NCBI RefSeq assembly: GCF_020622345.1
Contig: NZ_JACNMO010000018.1
Coordinates: 1-64,000 of the forward strand
Direction of reading: 5' to 3'
Source of the DNA: Roseobacter weihaiensis
GTDB lineage: Bacteria > Pseudomonadota > Alphaproteobacteria > Rhodobacterales > Rhodobacteraceae
Length of the DNA stretch: 64,000 nt
Within the stretch, counting starts at the first letter, position 1. The number at the start of each line of letters is the position of its first letter. The position numbers and the translations under genes are program-made. The notes beneath the pieces were generated by a model. The model was not told where the DNA came from. It made no database searches and saw only the letters and a list, made by a program, of their open reading frames with translations. Shown here piece after piece: positions 43,197 to 52,282 of the stretch.

Positions 43197-43526
43197 ATGG
43201 CAAAAGGCGTAAAACCCCGCGTGAAGGTCCCCAAGACGGCGGCAGCAGGATCTGCGGTCACGCTAAAGACCCTGATCAGCCACAAGATGGAATCCGGTCA
43301 GCGCAAAGATGACGACGGCAATACGATCCCGCGGTCGATCATCAACCGCTTCACCTGCGATTTCAACGGTCAGAATGTGGTGGATGTCAAACTGGAGCCC
43401 GCGATTTCGACCAACCCATTCTTCGAGTTCGAGGCACTGGTGCCGGAGGCCGGTGAATTCACCTTTACCTGGTATGACGATGACGGCTCAGTCTACGAGA
43501 CAAGCAAGAAAATTGCGATCGGCTGA
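43197..43526 (+). CDS. soxZ: SoxZ, partner of SoxY
   Basis: 109 residues with the SoxZ pattern RVKVPKTAAAGSAVTLKTLI, SHKMESGQRKDDDGN and FEFEALVPEAGEFTFTWYDD. There is no signal peptide, because it crosses the membrane in complex with SoxY through the Tat route. GGAGAG lies before the start. Confidence 0.95.
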   Translation: MAKGVKPRVKVPKTAAAGSAVTLKTLISHKMESGQRKDDDGNTIPRSIINRFTCDFNGQNVVDVKLEPAISTNPFFEFEALVPEAGEFTFTWYDDDGSVYETSKKIAIG

Positions 43527-43549
43527 AGCTGGCGTCAGGGAGGGATAGA

Positions 43550-44404
43550 ATGACTTTTACACGGAAAGCGCTTTGTGGTGTGGCGGCACTCGCCATGTCC
43601 ACAGGCGCAGGCTTTGCTGAACCGGTCGATGATACGCTGGTTTTGAATGAAGAGCAGACATTAGTGACGCGGACAACAGCCCCCGCCCATCTGGAAGGGG
43701 TGTTGAGCGAGATCATCTCGGGCTGGCATTTTCGCGGCACCGAGACCCGCGCGATGCAGACGGATGACTTCGACAACCCCGGTATGATCTTTGTGGAACA
43801 GGCGGAGGAGGTCTGGAACACGGCAGACGGGACAGAAGGAAAATCCTGTGCAAGCTGTCACGAAGGATCTGAGACTATGGCGGGTGTGCGCCCGGTCTAT
43901 CCAAAGTGGAACGAGGCCGCGGGTGAGGTGCGCACGCTGGAGATGCAGATCAACGACTGCCGGGAAAACCAGATGGGCGCAGAGCCCTGGAAGTACACCG
44001 GCGGCGACATGGTCAATATGACCGCGCTGATCTCGTCCGTGTCGCGCGGGATGCCTGTCAATGTGGCCATCGACGGCCCGGCCCAGTCCACCTGGGAAAA
44101 GGGCAAGGAACTCTACTATACCCGCACCGGCCAGTTGGAGCTTTCCTGCTCGAATTGCCACGAGGACAACTACGGCAATATGATCCGGGCGGATCACCTC
44201 AGCCAGGGCCAGATCAACGGCTTTCCGGTTTACCGGTTGAAAAACACCAGGCTGAATTCTGCGCATGACCGCTTCAAGGGCTGTATTCGGGATACCCGTG
44301 CCGAGACCTACGCCCCTGGCAGCGACGCGTTCGTGGCTCTGGAGCTTTACGTAGCATCGCGCGGGAACGGCCTCAGCGTCGAAGGGCCGTCGGTCCGAAA
44401 CTGA
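43550..44404 (+). CDS. soxA: SoxA, dihaem cytochrome c subunit
   Basis: 284 residues with a signal peptide (LCGVAALAMSTGAGFAEPVD) and two haem sites, CASCH (C100-H104) and CSNCH (C200-H204). RFKGCIRDTRAE supplies the active-site cysteine C245 that ligates haem as a persulfide. Both haem motifs are complete, so this is the dihaem form. A strong terminator follows the gene. Confidence 0.95.
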   Translation: MTFTRKALCGVAALAMSTGAGFAEPVDDTLVLNEEQTLVTRTTAPAHLEGVLSEIISGWHFRGTETRAMQTDDFDNPGMIFVEQAEEVWNTADGTEGKSCASCHEGSETMAGVRPVYPKWNEAAGEVRTLEMQINDCRENQMGAEPWKYTGGDMVNMTALISSVSRGMPVNVAIDGPAQSTWEKGKELYYTRTGQLELSCSNCHEDNYGNMIRADHLSQGQINGFPVYRLKNTRLNSAHDRFKGCIRDTRAETYAPGSDAFVALELYVASRGNGLSVEGPSVRN

Positions 44405-44410
44405 AAGTTG

Positions 44411-44445
44411 AAAACCCCGCATCGGTGCGTCCCCTGCGGGGTTTT
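44411..44445 (+). terminator. Rho-independent terminator between soxA and soxB
   Basis: AAAACCCCGC and GCGGGGTTTT form a 10-base perfect stem with a 15-base loop, ending in a T run, seven bases after the soxA stop. It also works in the opposite direction. It suggests that soxVWXYZA and soxBCDEF are at least partly separate transcripts. Confidence 0.85.
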
Positions 44446-44459
44446 CTCTAAGCAATCAC

Positions 44460-44475
44460 ATTCATATACTCGCAT
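44460..44475. promoter_or_regulatory. Weak operator-like site upstream of soxB
   Basis: ATTC-ATATACTC-GCAT matches the ATTC-N8-GAAT site in all but one position. It lies between the soxA terminator and soxB, where a separate promoter would be needed. Confidence 0.3.
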
Positions 44476-44502
44476 GTATCTTCGGTAAGGAATGAGGCCC
44501 AT

Positions 44503-46200
44503 ATGATCTCCCGGCGCGATTTTTTGCAGAGCAGCATGGCGGCGAGCGCCCTTTTGGGAGCCTCCGGTTTCGGCAGGTGGGCGCGCCTTGCCGCCCAGCA
44601 GAGCCTGACGCAGGATCAGCTTTTGCAGTTCGACACCTACGGAAACGTCTCGCTTATTCACGTGACGGACATTCACGCGCAACTCAAGCCGATCTATTTC
44701 CGCGAACCCTCGATCAACATCGGGGTGGGCGAAAACCGGGGAGCCGTGCCGCATATCACCGGCGCAGAGTTCCGCCGCATGTACGGGATCGAGGATGGAT
44801 CACCGTCGCATTACGCCCTGAGCGCTGATGATTTCGAGGCGCTGGCGCGGGGGTATGGAAAGGTGGGGGGGCTGGACCGGATGGCGACCGTTATCAACCA
44901 GATCCGCGCCGACCGCCCCGATGCGCTGCTGCTTGACGGCGGGGATACCTGGCACGGCAGCTACACCTGCTATCACACGCAAGGCCAGGATATGGTCGAG
45001 GTGATGAATGCGCTGAAACCCGATGCGATGACCTTTCACTGGGAATTCACGCTGGGATCGGACCGGGTCAACGAACTGGTTGAAAGCCTGCCTTTTGCCG
45101 CCCTGGGCCAGAACATCTTTGACGCAGAATGGGACGAGCCTGCGGAGCTTTTCCCGCCCTACAAGTTCTTTGAGCGCGGTGGGGTCAAGATCGCCGTGAT
45201 CGGGCAGGCGTTCCCTTACATGCCGATTGCCAACCCCGGCTGGATGTTCCCCGAATACGCCTTTGGTATCCGCGACGAGCATATGCAGGAGGTCGTGGAC
45301 GAGGTGCGCGGCATGGGAGCCGAACTGGTCGTGGTGCTGAGCCACAACGGCTTTGACGTTGACAAGAAAATGGCCGGTGTGGTCTCCGGCATTGACGTGA
45401 TCCTATCGGGTCACACCCATGACGCGCTGCCCGAACCCGTGCTGGTGGGCGAAACCGTGATCGTGGCCTCGGGCAGCAACGGCAAGTTCGTCAGCCGCGT
45501 CGATCTGGATGTGCGCGACGGGCGCATGATGGGGTTTCGGCACAAGCTGATCCCGATCTTCTCGGATGTGATCACGCCCGACCCGGAGGTGGCGCAGCTC
45601 ATCGATACCGTGCGCGCGCCTTACGAGGAGGCGATGGGGGAGGTGATTGGCCAGACGGCCTCGCTGCTCTACCGGCGCGGTAACTTCAACGGCACCTGGG
45701 ACGATCTGATCTGCGATGCCCTGCTGTCTGAGCGCGAGGCAGACATCGCGCTCAGCCCGGGCGTGCGCTGGGGGCCAAGCCTGCTGCCGGGGCAGGACAT
45801 CACGCGCGAAGATATCTGGAACGTAACCTCCATGACCTATGGCGCGGCCTACCGCACGGAGATGACGGGAGAGTTCCTGCATGTGGTCATGGAAGACGTG
45901 GCCGACAACCTCTTTAACCCCGACCCCTATTACCAGCAGGGCGGCGATATGGTGCGTACCGGCGGGCTTGGCTACCGCATTGATGTGACACAGCCGCAGG
46001 GCAGCCGTATCTCTGAAATGACCTTGCTTGCCACGGGCGAAAAGATCGACCCGGCCAGACCCTATCAGGTGGCGGGCTGGGCCTCGGTCAACGAGGACAC
46101 CGAAGGCCCCCAGATCTGGGATGTCGTCGAAAGTCACATCCGCAAGCAGGGTACGGTCACCGTCCAGCCCAACAACAGCGTCGCCGTGGTCGGCGCATGA
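44503..46200 (+). CDS. soxB: SoxB, thiosulfohydrolase
   Basis: 565 residues, full length. Tat signal SRRDFLQSSMAASALLGASG, then the metallophosphoesterase-like di-manganese site with VSLIHVTDIHAQLKP, LLLDGGDTWHGS, MTFHWEFTLG, VVLSHNGFDVDKKMAG and ILSGHTHDALPEP. It hydrolyses the terminal sulfonate from SoxY-bound intermediates to release sulfate. The C-terminal 5'-nucleotidase-type domain is complete. Its stop overlaps the open frame of soxC. Confidence 0.96.
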   Translation: MISRRDFLQSSMAASALLGASGFGRWARLAAQQSLTQDQLLQFDTYGNVSLIHVTDIHAQLKPIYFREPSINIGVGENRGAVPHITGAEFRRMYGIEDGSPSHYALSADDFEALARGYGKVGGLDRMATVINQIRADRPDALLLDGGDTWHGSYTCYHTQGQDMVEVMNALKPDAMTFHWEFTLGSDRVNELVESLPFAALGQNIFDAEWDEPAELFPPYKFFERGGVKIAVIGQAFPYMPIANPGWMFPEYAFGIRDEHMQEVVDEVRGMGAELVVVLSHNGFDVDKKMAGVVSGIDVILSGHTHDALPEPVLVGETVIVASGSNGKFVSRVDLDVRDGRMMGFRHKLIPIFSDVITPDPEVAQLIDTVRAPYEEAMGEVIGQTASLLYRRGNFNGTWDDLICDALLSEREADIALSPGVRWGPSLLPGQDITREDIWNVTSMTYGAAYRTEMTGEFLHVVMEDVADNLFNPDPYYQQGGDMVRTGGLGYRIDVTQPQGSRISEMTLLATGEKIDPARPYQVAGWASVNEDTEGPQIWDVVESHIRKQGTVTVQPNNSVAVVGA

Positions 46201-46223
46201 ACCAGAGAAAGGAGGCGGCATCC

Positions 46224-47492
46224 ATGTCCGAGAACTTCAAAACCTCCCGTCGCGGATTTCTGCGCGGGGCTGCGGCAAGCACGGCGCTTGTAGCCGGTGC
46301 ATCGCAGGCCGACACGCCCGATCCGCTGATCACCGAGGTGCAGGACTGGGCCAGCGGCTTGGGGGAAGGTGTCGATGCGACCCCGTATGGTTTGCCGATC
46401 GAATTTGAAAGCGATGTCATCCGCCGCAATGTCGAATGGTTGACCGCGGACACCATCAGTTCCATCAACTTCACGCCAATTCACGCACTGGACGGCACCA
46501 TCACGCCGCAAGGCTGCGCGTTCGAGCGTCACCATTCCGGTGCAATTGAGCTGAGCAAGCAGGATTATCGTTTGATGATCAATGGCCTGGTGGATACCCC
46601 GCTGATTTTCAGCTATGCCGATCTGGAGCGGTTCCCGCGCGAGAACCATGTGTATTTTTGCGAATGTGCCGCCAATACCGGGATGGAGTGGGCCGGTGCC
46701 CAACTCAATGGCGCGCAGTTTACCCATGGTATGATCCACAACATGGAATACACCGGCGTGCCGCTGCGCACGATCCTCGAAGAGGCCGGGTTGGGGGCCG
46801 CCGGTGATCTGGCAGACAAATGGGTCTATGTGGAAGGGGCCGATGCCTCCTCCAATGGCCGCTCGATCCCGATGGAGAAGGCGCTTGATGACGTGCTGGT
46901 GGCGTTCAAGGCCAACGGCGAAGCCCTGCGCAAGGAGCATGGCTATCCGGTCCGGCTCGTCGTGCCGGGCTGGGAAGGCAATATGTGGGTCAAATGGCTG
47001 CGCCGGGTCGAGGTCACGGACGGCCCTGTGGAAAGCCGCGAAGAAACCAGCAAATATACCGATACGCTGGCGGATGGAACGTCGCGCAAATGGACCTGGG
47101 CGATGGACGCCAAATCGGTTGTGACCTCCCCGAGCCCGCAAGCCCCGATCACCCATGGCTCCGGCCCGCTGGTGATCAGCGGGCTTGCGTGGTCCGGTCG
47201 GGGGGCCGTGACACGCGTCGACGTGTCCAAGGATGGCGGCAAGACCTGGGAGACTGCGCGGCTTGCCAAGCCCGGTGAAAAGATGGCGCTGACCCGCTTT
47301 TACCTCGACACCGACTGGAACGGGGAAGAGATGTTTCTGCAATCCCGCGCGATGGATGAAACCGGATATGTGCAACCCACCAAGGCGCAACTGCGCGAGG
47401 TGCGCGGGCTGAACTCGATCTATCACAACAACTGCATCCAGACCTGGTGGGTGCGCCCGGACGGGGAGGCGGAAAATGTCGAAGTTTCTTAA
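46224..47492 (+). CDS. soxC: SoxC, molybdenum-containing sulfane dehydrogenase subunit
   Basis: 422 residues with a Tat signal (SRRGFLRGAAASTALVAGAS), the oxidoreductase molybdopterin domain (DYRLMINGLVDTPLIFSYAD, FCECAANTGMEWAGAQ with the Mo-binding cysteine, VPGWEGNMWVKWLRRVEV) and a C-terminal dimerisation domain. With SoxD it removes six electrons from SoxY-bound sulfane. The start at 46224 follows AAAGGAGG; the open frame upstream is rejected. It overlaps soxD by 17 bases. Confidence 0.95.
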   Translation: MSENFKTSRRGFLRGAAASTALVAGASQADTPDPLITEVQDWASGLGEGVDATPYGLPIEFESDVIRRNVEWLTADTISSINFTPIHALDGTITPQGCAFERHHSGAIELSKQDYRLMINGLVDTPLIFSYADLERFPRENHVYFCECAANTGMEWAGAQLNGAQFTHGMIHNMEYTGVPLRTILEEAGLGAAGDLADKWVYVEGADASSNGRSIPMEKALDDVLVAFKANGEALRKEHGYPVRLVVPGWEGNMWVKWLRRVEVTDGPVESREETSKYTDTLADGTSRKWTWAMDAKSVVTSPSPQAPITHGSGPLVISGLAWSGRGAVTRVDVSKDGGKTWETARLAKPGEKMALTRFYLDTDWNGEEMFLQSRAMDETGYVQPTKAQLREVRGLNSIYHNNCIQTWWVRPDGEAENVEVS

Positions 47493-48492
47493 GCTGAGTG
47501 GGGCGCTTTGCCTGATCGCGGCTCCCGCCTTTTCCGAAGGATACGGGCTCGGGCGCGCGGCTCTGCCCGAAGAGATTGCCGCCTGGGATCTTGATGTCAG
47601 CCCGGACGGGACGGGGTTGCCGCCCGGCTCCGGGGATGTGCTGACGGGCGAAGAGGTCTTTGCAGACCAATGTGCGGCCTGCCATGGCGATTTTGCAGAA
47701 GGTGTCGACAACTGGCCGAAGCTGGCAGGCGGTTGGGATACGCTGGCGGACGACGATCCGCTCAAGACAGTGGGCAGCTACTGGCCGCATCTGTCGACCA
47801 CATGGGACTACGTGAACCGCTCGATGCCCTTTGGCGCCGCACAAACGCTTGAGCCGGATGATGTCTATGCGATTGTCGCCTACATCCTTTATTCCAACGA
47901 TCTGGTGGATGAGGATTTTGTCCTGTCTGACGAAAACCTGGCCAGTTTCGAGATGCCGAATGCCGATGGGTTCATTGTCGATGATCGTAAGGAAACCGAG
48001 TTTTCCCAGTGGGTCGGTGAGCCCTGCATGACAGACTGCAAAGATACGGTCGAAGTGACGATGCGTGCGCTGGTGCTGGATGTCACGCCCCAAGAAGAAG
48101 GCACCGTGACACAGGCCGTCGCCGAGCCGGAGGCGGCACCGGAAGAGGTGGTCGAGGTTGCAGACCTTGACCCTGCACTTGTCGAACAGGGCGAAAAGGT
48201 GTTTCGCAAGTGCAAGGCCTGCCATCAGATTGGTGAGGGGGCCAAGAACCGCACCGGGCCGATACTCACGGGTATTGTCGGCAGTCCCGCCGGCGCGGTT
48301 GAGGGGTTCCGCTATTCCAAGCCGCTGATGGCCATGGCTGACGCGGGGCTGGTCTGGGATGAAGCCTCGTTGAACGCGTTCCTGGCCAAGCCGAAAACCT
48401 TTATGAAAGGCACCAAGATGAGCTTTGCGGGTCTGAGGAAAGAAGAAGATCTGGCCGCAATTCATGCCTATCTCGCCTCCTTTGCGCAATGA
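47476..48492 (+). CDS. soxD: SoxD, dihaem cytochrome c of sulfane dehydrogenase
   Basis: 338 residues with a signal peptide and two haem sites CAACH (C66-H70) and CKACH (C246-H250), separated by an acidic linker near residues 210-230. The C-terminal cytochrome c domain has NRTGPILTGIVGSPAG and TKMSFAGLRKEEDL. It takes electrons from SoxC. It overlaps soxE by four bases. Confidence 0.95.
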   Translation: MSKFLKLSGALCLIAAPAFSEGYGLGRAALPEEIAAWDLDVSPDGTGLPPGSGDVLTGEEVFADQCAACHGDFAEGVDNWPKLAGGWDTLADDDPLKTVGSYWPHLSTTWDYVNRSMPFGAAQTLEPDDVYAIVAYILYSNDLVDEDFVLSDENLASFEMPNADGFIVDDRKETEFSQWVGEPCMTDCKDTVEVTMRALVLDVTPQEEGTVTQAVAEPEAAPEEVVEVADLDPALVEQGEKVFRKCKACHQIGEGAKNRTGPILTGIVGSPAGAVEGFRYSKPLMAMADAGLVWDEASLNAFLAKPKTFMKGTKMSFAGLRKEEDLAAIHAYLASFAQ

Positions 48493-49199
48493 AGCTGCGG
48501 TGGGTGTTCAGTGTTCTGACCACCGCAACCTGGCTTTTGGCCGGTCCCGTGAGCGCCGAGCAGATCGGAGACCCGGAGGCAGGTGCCAAAGTCTTCAGCC
48601 AGTGCAAGGGCTGCCACCAGATCGGTCCTGATGCTCAGGATCGGATCGGCCCGCATCTCAACGGGGTGTTCGGGCGCAAAGCAGCAGCACATGATACCTT
48701 CGACTATTCCGCCTCGATGGAGCGGGCCGGGGCGGACGGGCTGATCTGGACGGCAAAGACGCTGGATGCCTATCTTGAAAACCCTCGTGCATTGGTCTCG
48801 AAAACCCGCATGAGCTTTCGCGGGCTGAAAGATCCGCAGGACCGGGCGGATGTGCTGGCCTACCTGCGGGATTTCTCGGACAATCCACGCGACCTGCCCG
48901 AAGCAGAGCCAACAGCGCGTGGCACGGACCACGACCTTGACCCCACCATTCTGGCGATACAGGGCGATCCCGAGTATGGTGCCTATCTGTCGAACGAGTG
49001 CCTGACCTGCCATCAGTCTGATGGATCAGCGCGCGGCATTCCGTCGATCACCCGCTGGCCAGAGGAGGATTTTGTGGTCGCCATGCACGCCTATAAGAAC
49101 AAGCTGCGCCCGCATCCGGTCATGCAGATGATGGCGGGTCGTTTGAACAACGAAGAGATCGCGGCGCTTGCTGCGTATTTCAAAACCCTCGACGAATGA
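48489..49199 (+). CDS. soxE: SoxE, dihaem cytochrome c
   Basis: 236 residues with a signal peptide (FSVLTTATWLLAGPVSAEQI) and two haem sites CKGCH (C39-H43) and CLTCH (C171-H175). The first domain resembles cytochrome c2-type domains (GPHLNGVFGRKAA), the second a short c-type domain. It probably pairs with SoxF as a flavocytochrome-like complex or carries electrons. ATGA overlap with soxD. Confidence 0.9.
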   Translation: MKLRWVFSVLTTATWLLAGPVSAEQIGDPEAGAKVFSQCKGCHQIGPDAQDRIGPHLNGVFGRKAAAHDTFDYSASMERAGADGLIWTAKTLDAYLENPRALVSKTRMSFRGLKDPQDRADVLAYLRDFSDNPRDLPEAEPTARGTDHDLDPTILAIQGDPEYGAYLSNECLTCHQSDGSARGIPSITRWPEEDFVVAMHAYKNKLRPHPVMQMMAGRLNNEEIAALAAYFKTLDE

Positions 49200-49219
49200 G
49201 GATTTTCTGGGAGGAAAAA

Positions 49220-50488
49220 ATGAAACTGAACAGACGTATTTTTTTAGGCTCAGGGGTGGCAGCCGCCGCTTCTTTGAAAGCACCTGCACTTTTGGCGCAA
49301 GGACATGGAAAACCGCGCGTTGTGGTCATCGGCGGGGGCGCGGGGGGTGCCACTGCTGCACGGTACCTCACGAAGGACAGCGAGGGCGCGCTCGATGTCA
49401 CGTTGGTTGAGCCGTCGCGCAGCTATTTCACCTGCTTTTTCTCAAACCTCTATCTTGGCGGCTTCAAGGAGATCGACGATCTGGGTCACACCTACGGCAC
49501 GCTGGCGGCCAAATACGGCATCAACGTCGTGCATGACTGGGCCGTGGATGTGGACCGCGACGGCAAGACCGTCACCCTGGCAGGAGGCGCGTCACTGCCC
49601 TACGATAAGCTGATCCTCAGCCCCGGCATTGATTTTGTGGACGGTGCGGTCGGCGGTTGGTCGCTGGCCGCCCAGAACGCCATGCCGCATGCCTACAAGG
49701 GCGGCTCGCAAACCGAACTGCTGCGCGCGCAGGTGGATGCAATGCCCGAAGGCGGGGTGTTTGCCATGGTGGCCCCGCCCAACCCCTATCGCTGCCCGCC
49801 AGGCCCCTATGAACGGGTGTCTATGATCGCGCATAGGCTGAAGGCCGCAAACCCGACGGCCAAGATCATCGTGGCCGATCCCAAGGGCAAGTTCTCCAAG
49901 CAGTCCCTGTTCGAGGAAGGGTGGGCAAACCACTACCCGGGCATGATCGACTGGGTTGGCGAGGACTTTGGCGGCGGCGAGGTCTCTGTTGATCCCGCGG
50001 CAATGACTGTCACGATAGACGGGGAGGAAACCGAGGTCCATGCCTGCAATGTGATCCCCGCGATGAAGGCCGGGCGGATCGCCGAGATGGCCGGTGTCAC
50101 GGAGGGAAACTGGGCCCCGGTCAATGCGGCTGACATGTCGGCAAAAGCGGACCCGGATGTCTATGTCTTGGGCGATGCGGCACAGCAGGGCGACATGCCC
50201 AAATCGGGCTTTTCCGCGAATTCCCAGGCCAAGGTCTGTGCCAATGCGGTGCGCGGTGCGTTGACGGAGTCCCGCGTTTTTCCGGCGAAATTCTCCAATA
50301 CCTGCTGGTCGCTGATTGATGCGAATAACGGCGTCAAAGTCGGGGCGACCTACGAGGCAACCGAGGAGAAGATCGCCAAGGTGGATGGCTTCATCTCGGA
50401 GGTGGGCGAGACCAGCGACGTGCGTCGGGCGACTTACGAGGAATCCGAAGGTTGGTATGCCGGCATTGTTGCCGATATGTTCTCATGA
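49220..50488 (+). CDS. soxF: SoxF, FAD-dependent sulfide dehydrogenase-like flavoprotein
   Basis: 422 residues with a Tat-like signal (NRRIFLGSGVAAAASLKAPA), FAD-binding VVVIGGGAGGATAARYL, and the flavocytochrome c sulfide dehydrogenase fold, including VYVLGDAAQQGDMPKSGFSA and the C-terminal FCSD domain. Redox cysteines are in YFTCFFSNLY and FSNTCWSLIDAN. The ATG at 49220 follows GGAGG. It is thought to enhance rates of thiosulfate or sulfide oxidation. The gene ends 4 bases before a hairpin. Confidence 0.92.
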   Translation: MKLNRRIFLGSGVAAAASLKAPALLAQGHGKPRVVVIGGGAGGATAARYLTKDSEGALDVTLVEPSRSYFTCFFSNLYLGGFKEIDDLGHTYGTLAAKYGINVVHDWAVDVDRDGKTVTLAGGASLPYDKLILSPGIDFVDGAVGGWSLAAQNAMPHAYKGGSQTELLRAQVDAMPEGGVFAMVAPPNPYRCPPGPYERVSMIAHRLKAANPTAKIIVADPKGKFSKQSLFEEGWANHYPGMIDWVGEDFGGGEVSVDPAAMTVTIDGEETEVHACNVIPAMKAGRIAEMAGVTEGNWAPVNAADMSAKADPDVYVLGDAAQQGDMPKSGFSANSQAKVCANAVRGALTESRVFPAKFSNTCWSLIDANNGVKVGATYEATEEKIAKVDGFISEVGETSDVRRATYEESEGWYAGIVADMFS

Positions 50489-50492
50489 AAAA

Positions 50493-50527
50493 GTGCTCCG
50501 GTGTGATTTGGATCAAAGCCGGAGCGC
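50493..50527 (+). terminator. Hairpin after soxF
   Basis: GTGCTCCGG and CCGGAGCGC make a nine-base stem (one G-U pair) with a 17-base loop. It is followed by ATTTGTCG rather than a strict T run, so it may be a weak terminator or an mRNA-end structure. Confidence 0.5.
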
Positions 50528-50570
50528 ATTTGTCGTGGTCAACTGGCTTTTAATGCCGGGAGGATGAGAG

Positions 50571-51002
50571 ATGAAAAGACTGTTTCTTGCGGGTCTGTTG
50601 GGTGTCATGGCAGGTGCCAGTCAGGCTGCCGAGCAGGCCGTGATCTATCCCTTTGAGGGCAGTTTTGAAGATGCGGCTTTTGCGGTGGAAAGCGCGATTG
50701 TCGGGCGGGGTCTGGTGATCGATTACGTCAGCCATACGGGCGAGATGCTCAACCGTACGGCTGCGGATGTTGGCAGCGATGTGGCGCTTTTTGCCGAGGC
50801 AGACATCTTTCTGTTTTGCTCGGCACAGCTGTCGCGTGAAGTCATGGAGATCGATCCGATGAACATCGCATATTGTCCTTACGGCGTGTTTGTTGCCGAG
50901 CGTGACGGTGAGGTCATGATCGGCTACCGCGAATATCCGGAAGGAGAAATGAAAAAAGTGGAAAACCTGCTCGCAGAGATCGTGCAAGAGGCGATGGAAT
51001 AG
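50571..51002 (+). CDS. Exported DUF302-family protein
   Basis: 143 residues with a signal peptide (FLAGLLGVMAGASQAAEQAV) and a DUF302 domain containing FEDAAFAVESAIVGRGLVID, LFCSAQLSREVMEIDP and YCPYGVFVAERDGEV. A GGGAGGATGAGAG ribosome site precedes it. The family is often linked to sulfur oxidation and redox stress, but its role is unknown. Two cysteines may bind a ligand or metal. The next gene begins after its stop with no gap. Confidence 0.8.
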   Translation: MKRLFLAGLLGVMAGASQAAEQAVIYPFEGSFEDAAFAVESAIVGRGLVIDYVSHTGEMLNRTAADVGSDVALFAEADIFLFCSAQLSREVMEIDPMNIAYCPYGVFVAERDGEVMIGYREYPEGEMKKVENLLAEIVQEAME

Positions 51003-52226
51003 ATGAACTACAACGACTACTTTGCCCAAAGCCTGAACACGCTGAAGGAAGAGGGCAACTATCGCACTTTTGCGGAACTTGAGCGGCGCTGCGGGTCTTT
51101 CCCGCAGGCCAGCCACCATGCAGAAGAGACGCAGAAACCGGTGACCATCTGGTGCTCCAACGACTATCTCGGGATGGGGCAGCATGAGGCGGTGATCGGT
51201 GCGATGCATGACGCGCTTGACCGCTGCGGTGCGGGGGCAGGCGGTACCCGCAATATCTCGGGCACCACGCATGACCATGTGTTGCTGGAGGCGGAACTGG
51301 CCGATCTGCATGGCAAGGAAGACGCCCTTCTCTTTACATCCGGATATGTGTCGAACTGGGCCGCTTTGGGGACATTGGCAGGGCGTATCCCCAATTGTCT
51401 TGTGTTGTCGGATGCGTTGAACCACGCCTCCATGATCGAGGGCATTCGCCATTCCAAGGCGGAGCGGATGATCTGGAATCACAATGATCTCATTGATCTG
51501 GAGGCCAAGCTGGCCGCGCAGCCGCTGGACCGGCCCAAGCTGATCGCCTTTGAGAGCGTATACTCGATGGATGGCGACATCGCCCCGATCAAGGAGATTT
51601 GCGATCTGGCGGATCGCTATAATGCGATGACCTATCTTGATGAGGTCCATGCCGTCGGTCTTTACGGTCCGCGGGGGGGCGGCATTGCCGAACGCGAAGG
51701 GCTGATGGACCGGCTGACGGTGATTGAAGGCACGCTTGGCAAAGCCTTCGGTGTCGTGGGCGGGTACATCGCGGCCTCTGCCGACCTTTGCGATTTCGTG
51801 CGCAGTTTCGCCAGTGGCTTTATCTTTACCACGGCCCTGCCGCCGGCGGTCGCTGCCGGGGCTGCGGCGTCGGTTCGGCATCTCAAGGCATCCTCCGCCG
51901 AGCGCGAGGCCCACCAGCAGCGTGTCGCAGAGGTCCGCGCGCGCCTTGATCTGCTGGGCATTCCGCATGAGCCGAACCCGAGCCATATCATCCCTGTGAT
52001 GGTGGGCTGTCCGGTGAAATGCAAATACATCTCTGACCTGCTGATGCGGGACCATGGGATTTACATCCAGCCCATCAACTATCCGACGGTGCCCAAGGGG
52101 ACGGAGCGGCTGCGCATTACACCGTCGCCGGTGCATAGTGCTGAGGATATCGACCGGCTGATCGGGGTCTTGGGAGATCTCTGGGCGCAGTGTGAACTGG
52201 CGCGGATGCCGATGGCCGCGCAATAG
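51003..52226 (+). CDS. hemA: 5-Aminolevulinate synthase
   Basis: 407 residues of the alpha-oxoamine synthase family: [20 protein letters not shown], the glycine-binding [56 protein letters not shown] and the PLP lysine in [16 protein letters not shown]. It condenses glycine and succinyl-CoA, the alphaproteobacterial C4 route to haem. Its place directly behind the DUF302 gene and the haem-rich sox set suggests haem supply is coordinated with cytochrome production, though alphaproteobacteria often have a second hemA elsewhere. Confidence 0.95.
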   Translation: MNYNDYFAQSLNTLKEEGNYRTFAELERRCGSFPQASHHAEETQKPVTIWCSNDYLGMGQHEAVIGAMHDALDRCGAGAGGTRNISGTTHDHVLLEAELADLHGKEDALLFTSGYVSNWAALGTLAGRIPNCLVLSDALNHASMIEGIRHSKAERMIWNHNDLIDLEAKLAAQPLDRPKLIAFESVYSMDGDIAPIKEICDLADRYNAMTYLDEVHAVGLYGPRGGGIAEREGLMDRLTVIEGTLGKAFGVVGGYIAASADLCDFVRSFASGFIFTTALPPAVAAGAAASVRHLKASSAEREAHQQRVAEVRARLDLLGIPHEPNPSHIIPVMVGCPVKCKYISDLLMRDHGIYIQPINYPTVPKGTERLRITPSPVHSAEDIDRLIGVLGDLWAQCELARMPMAAQ

Positions 52227-52282
52227 CACTGCAGTCTTTCGTGCCATAGGCCGAGGTCTTTTTCGAGCGAAAGGGACGCAAG

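Noticed and set aside
46134-47765. 543-residue open frame on the minus strand
   Set aside because: Antisense to soxB, soxC and soxD.
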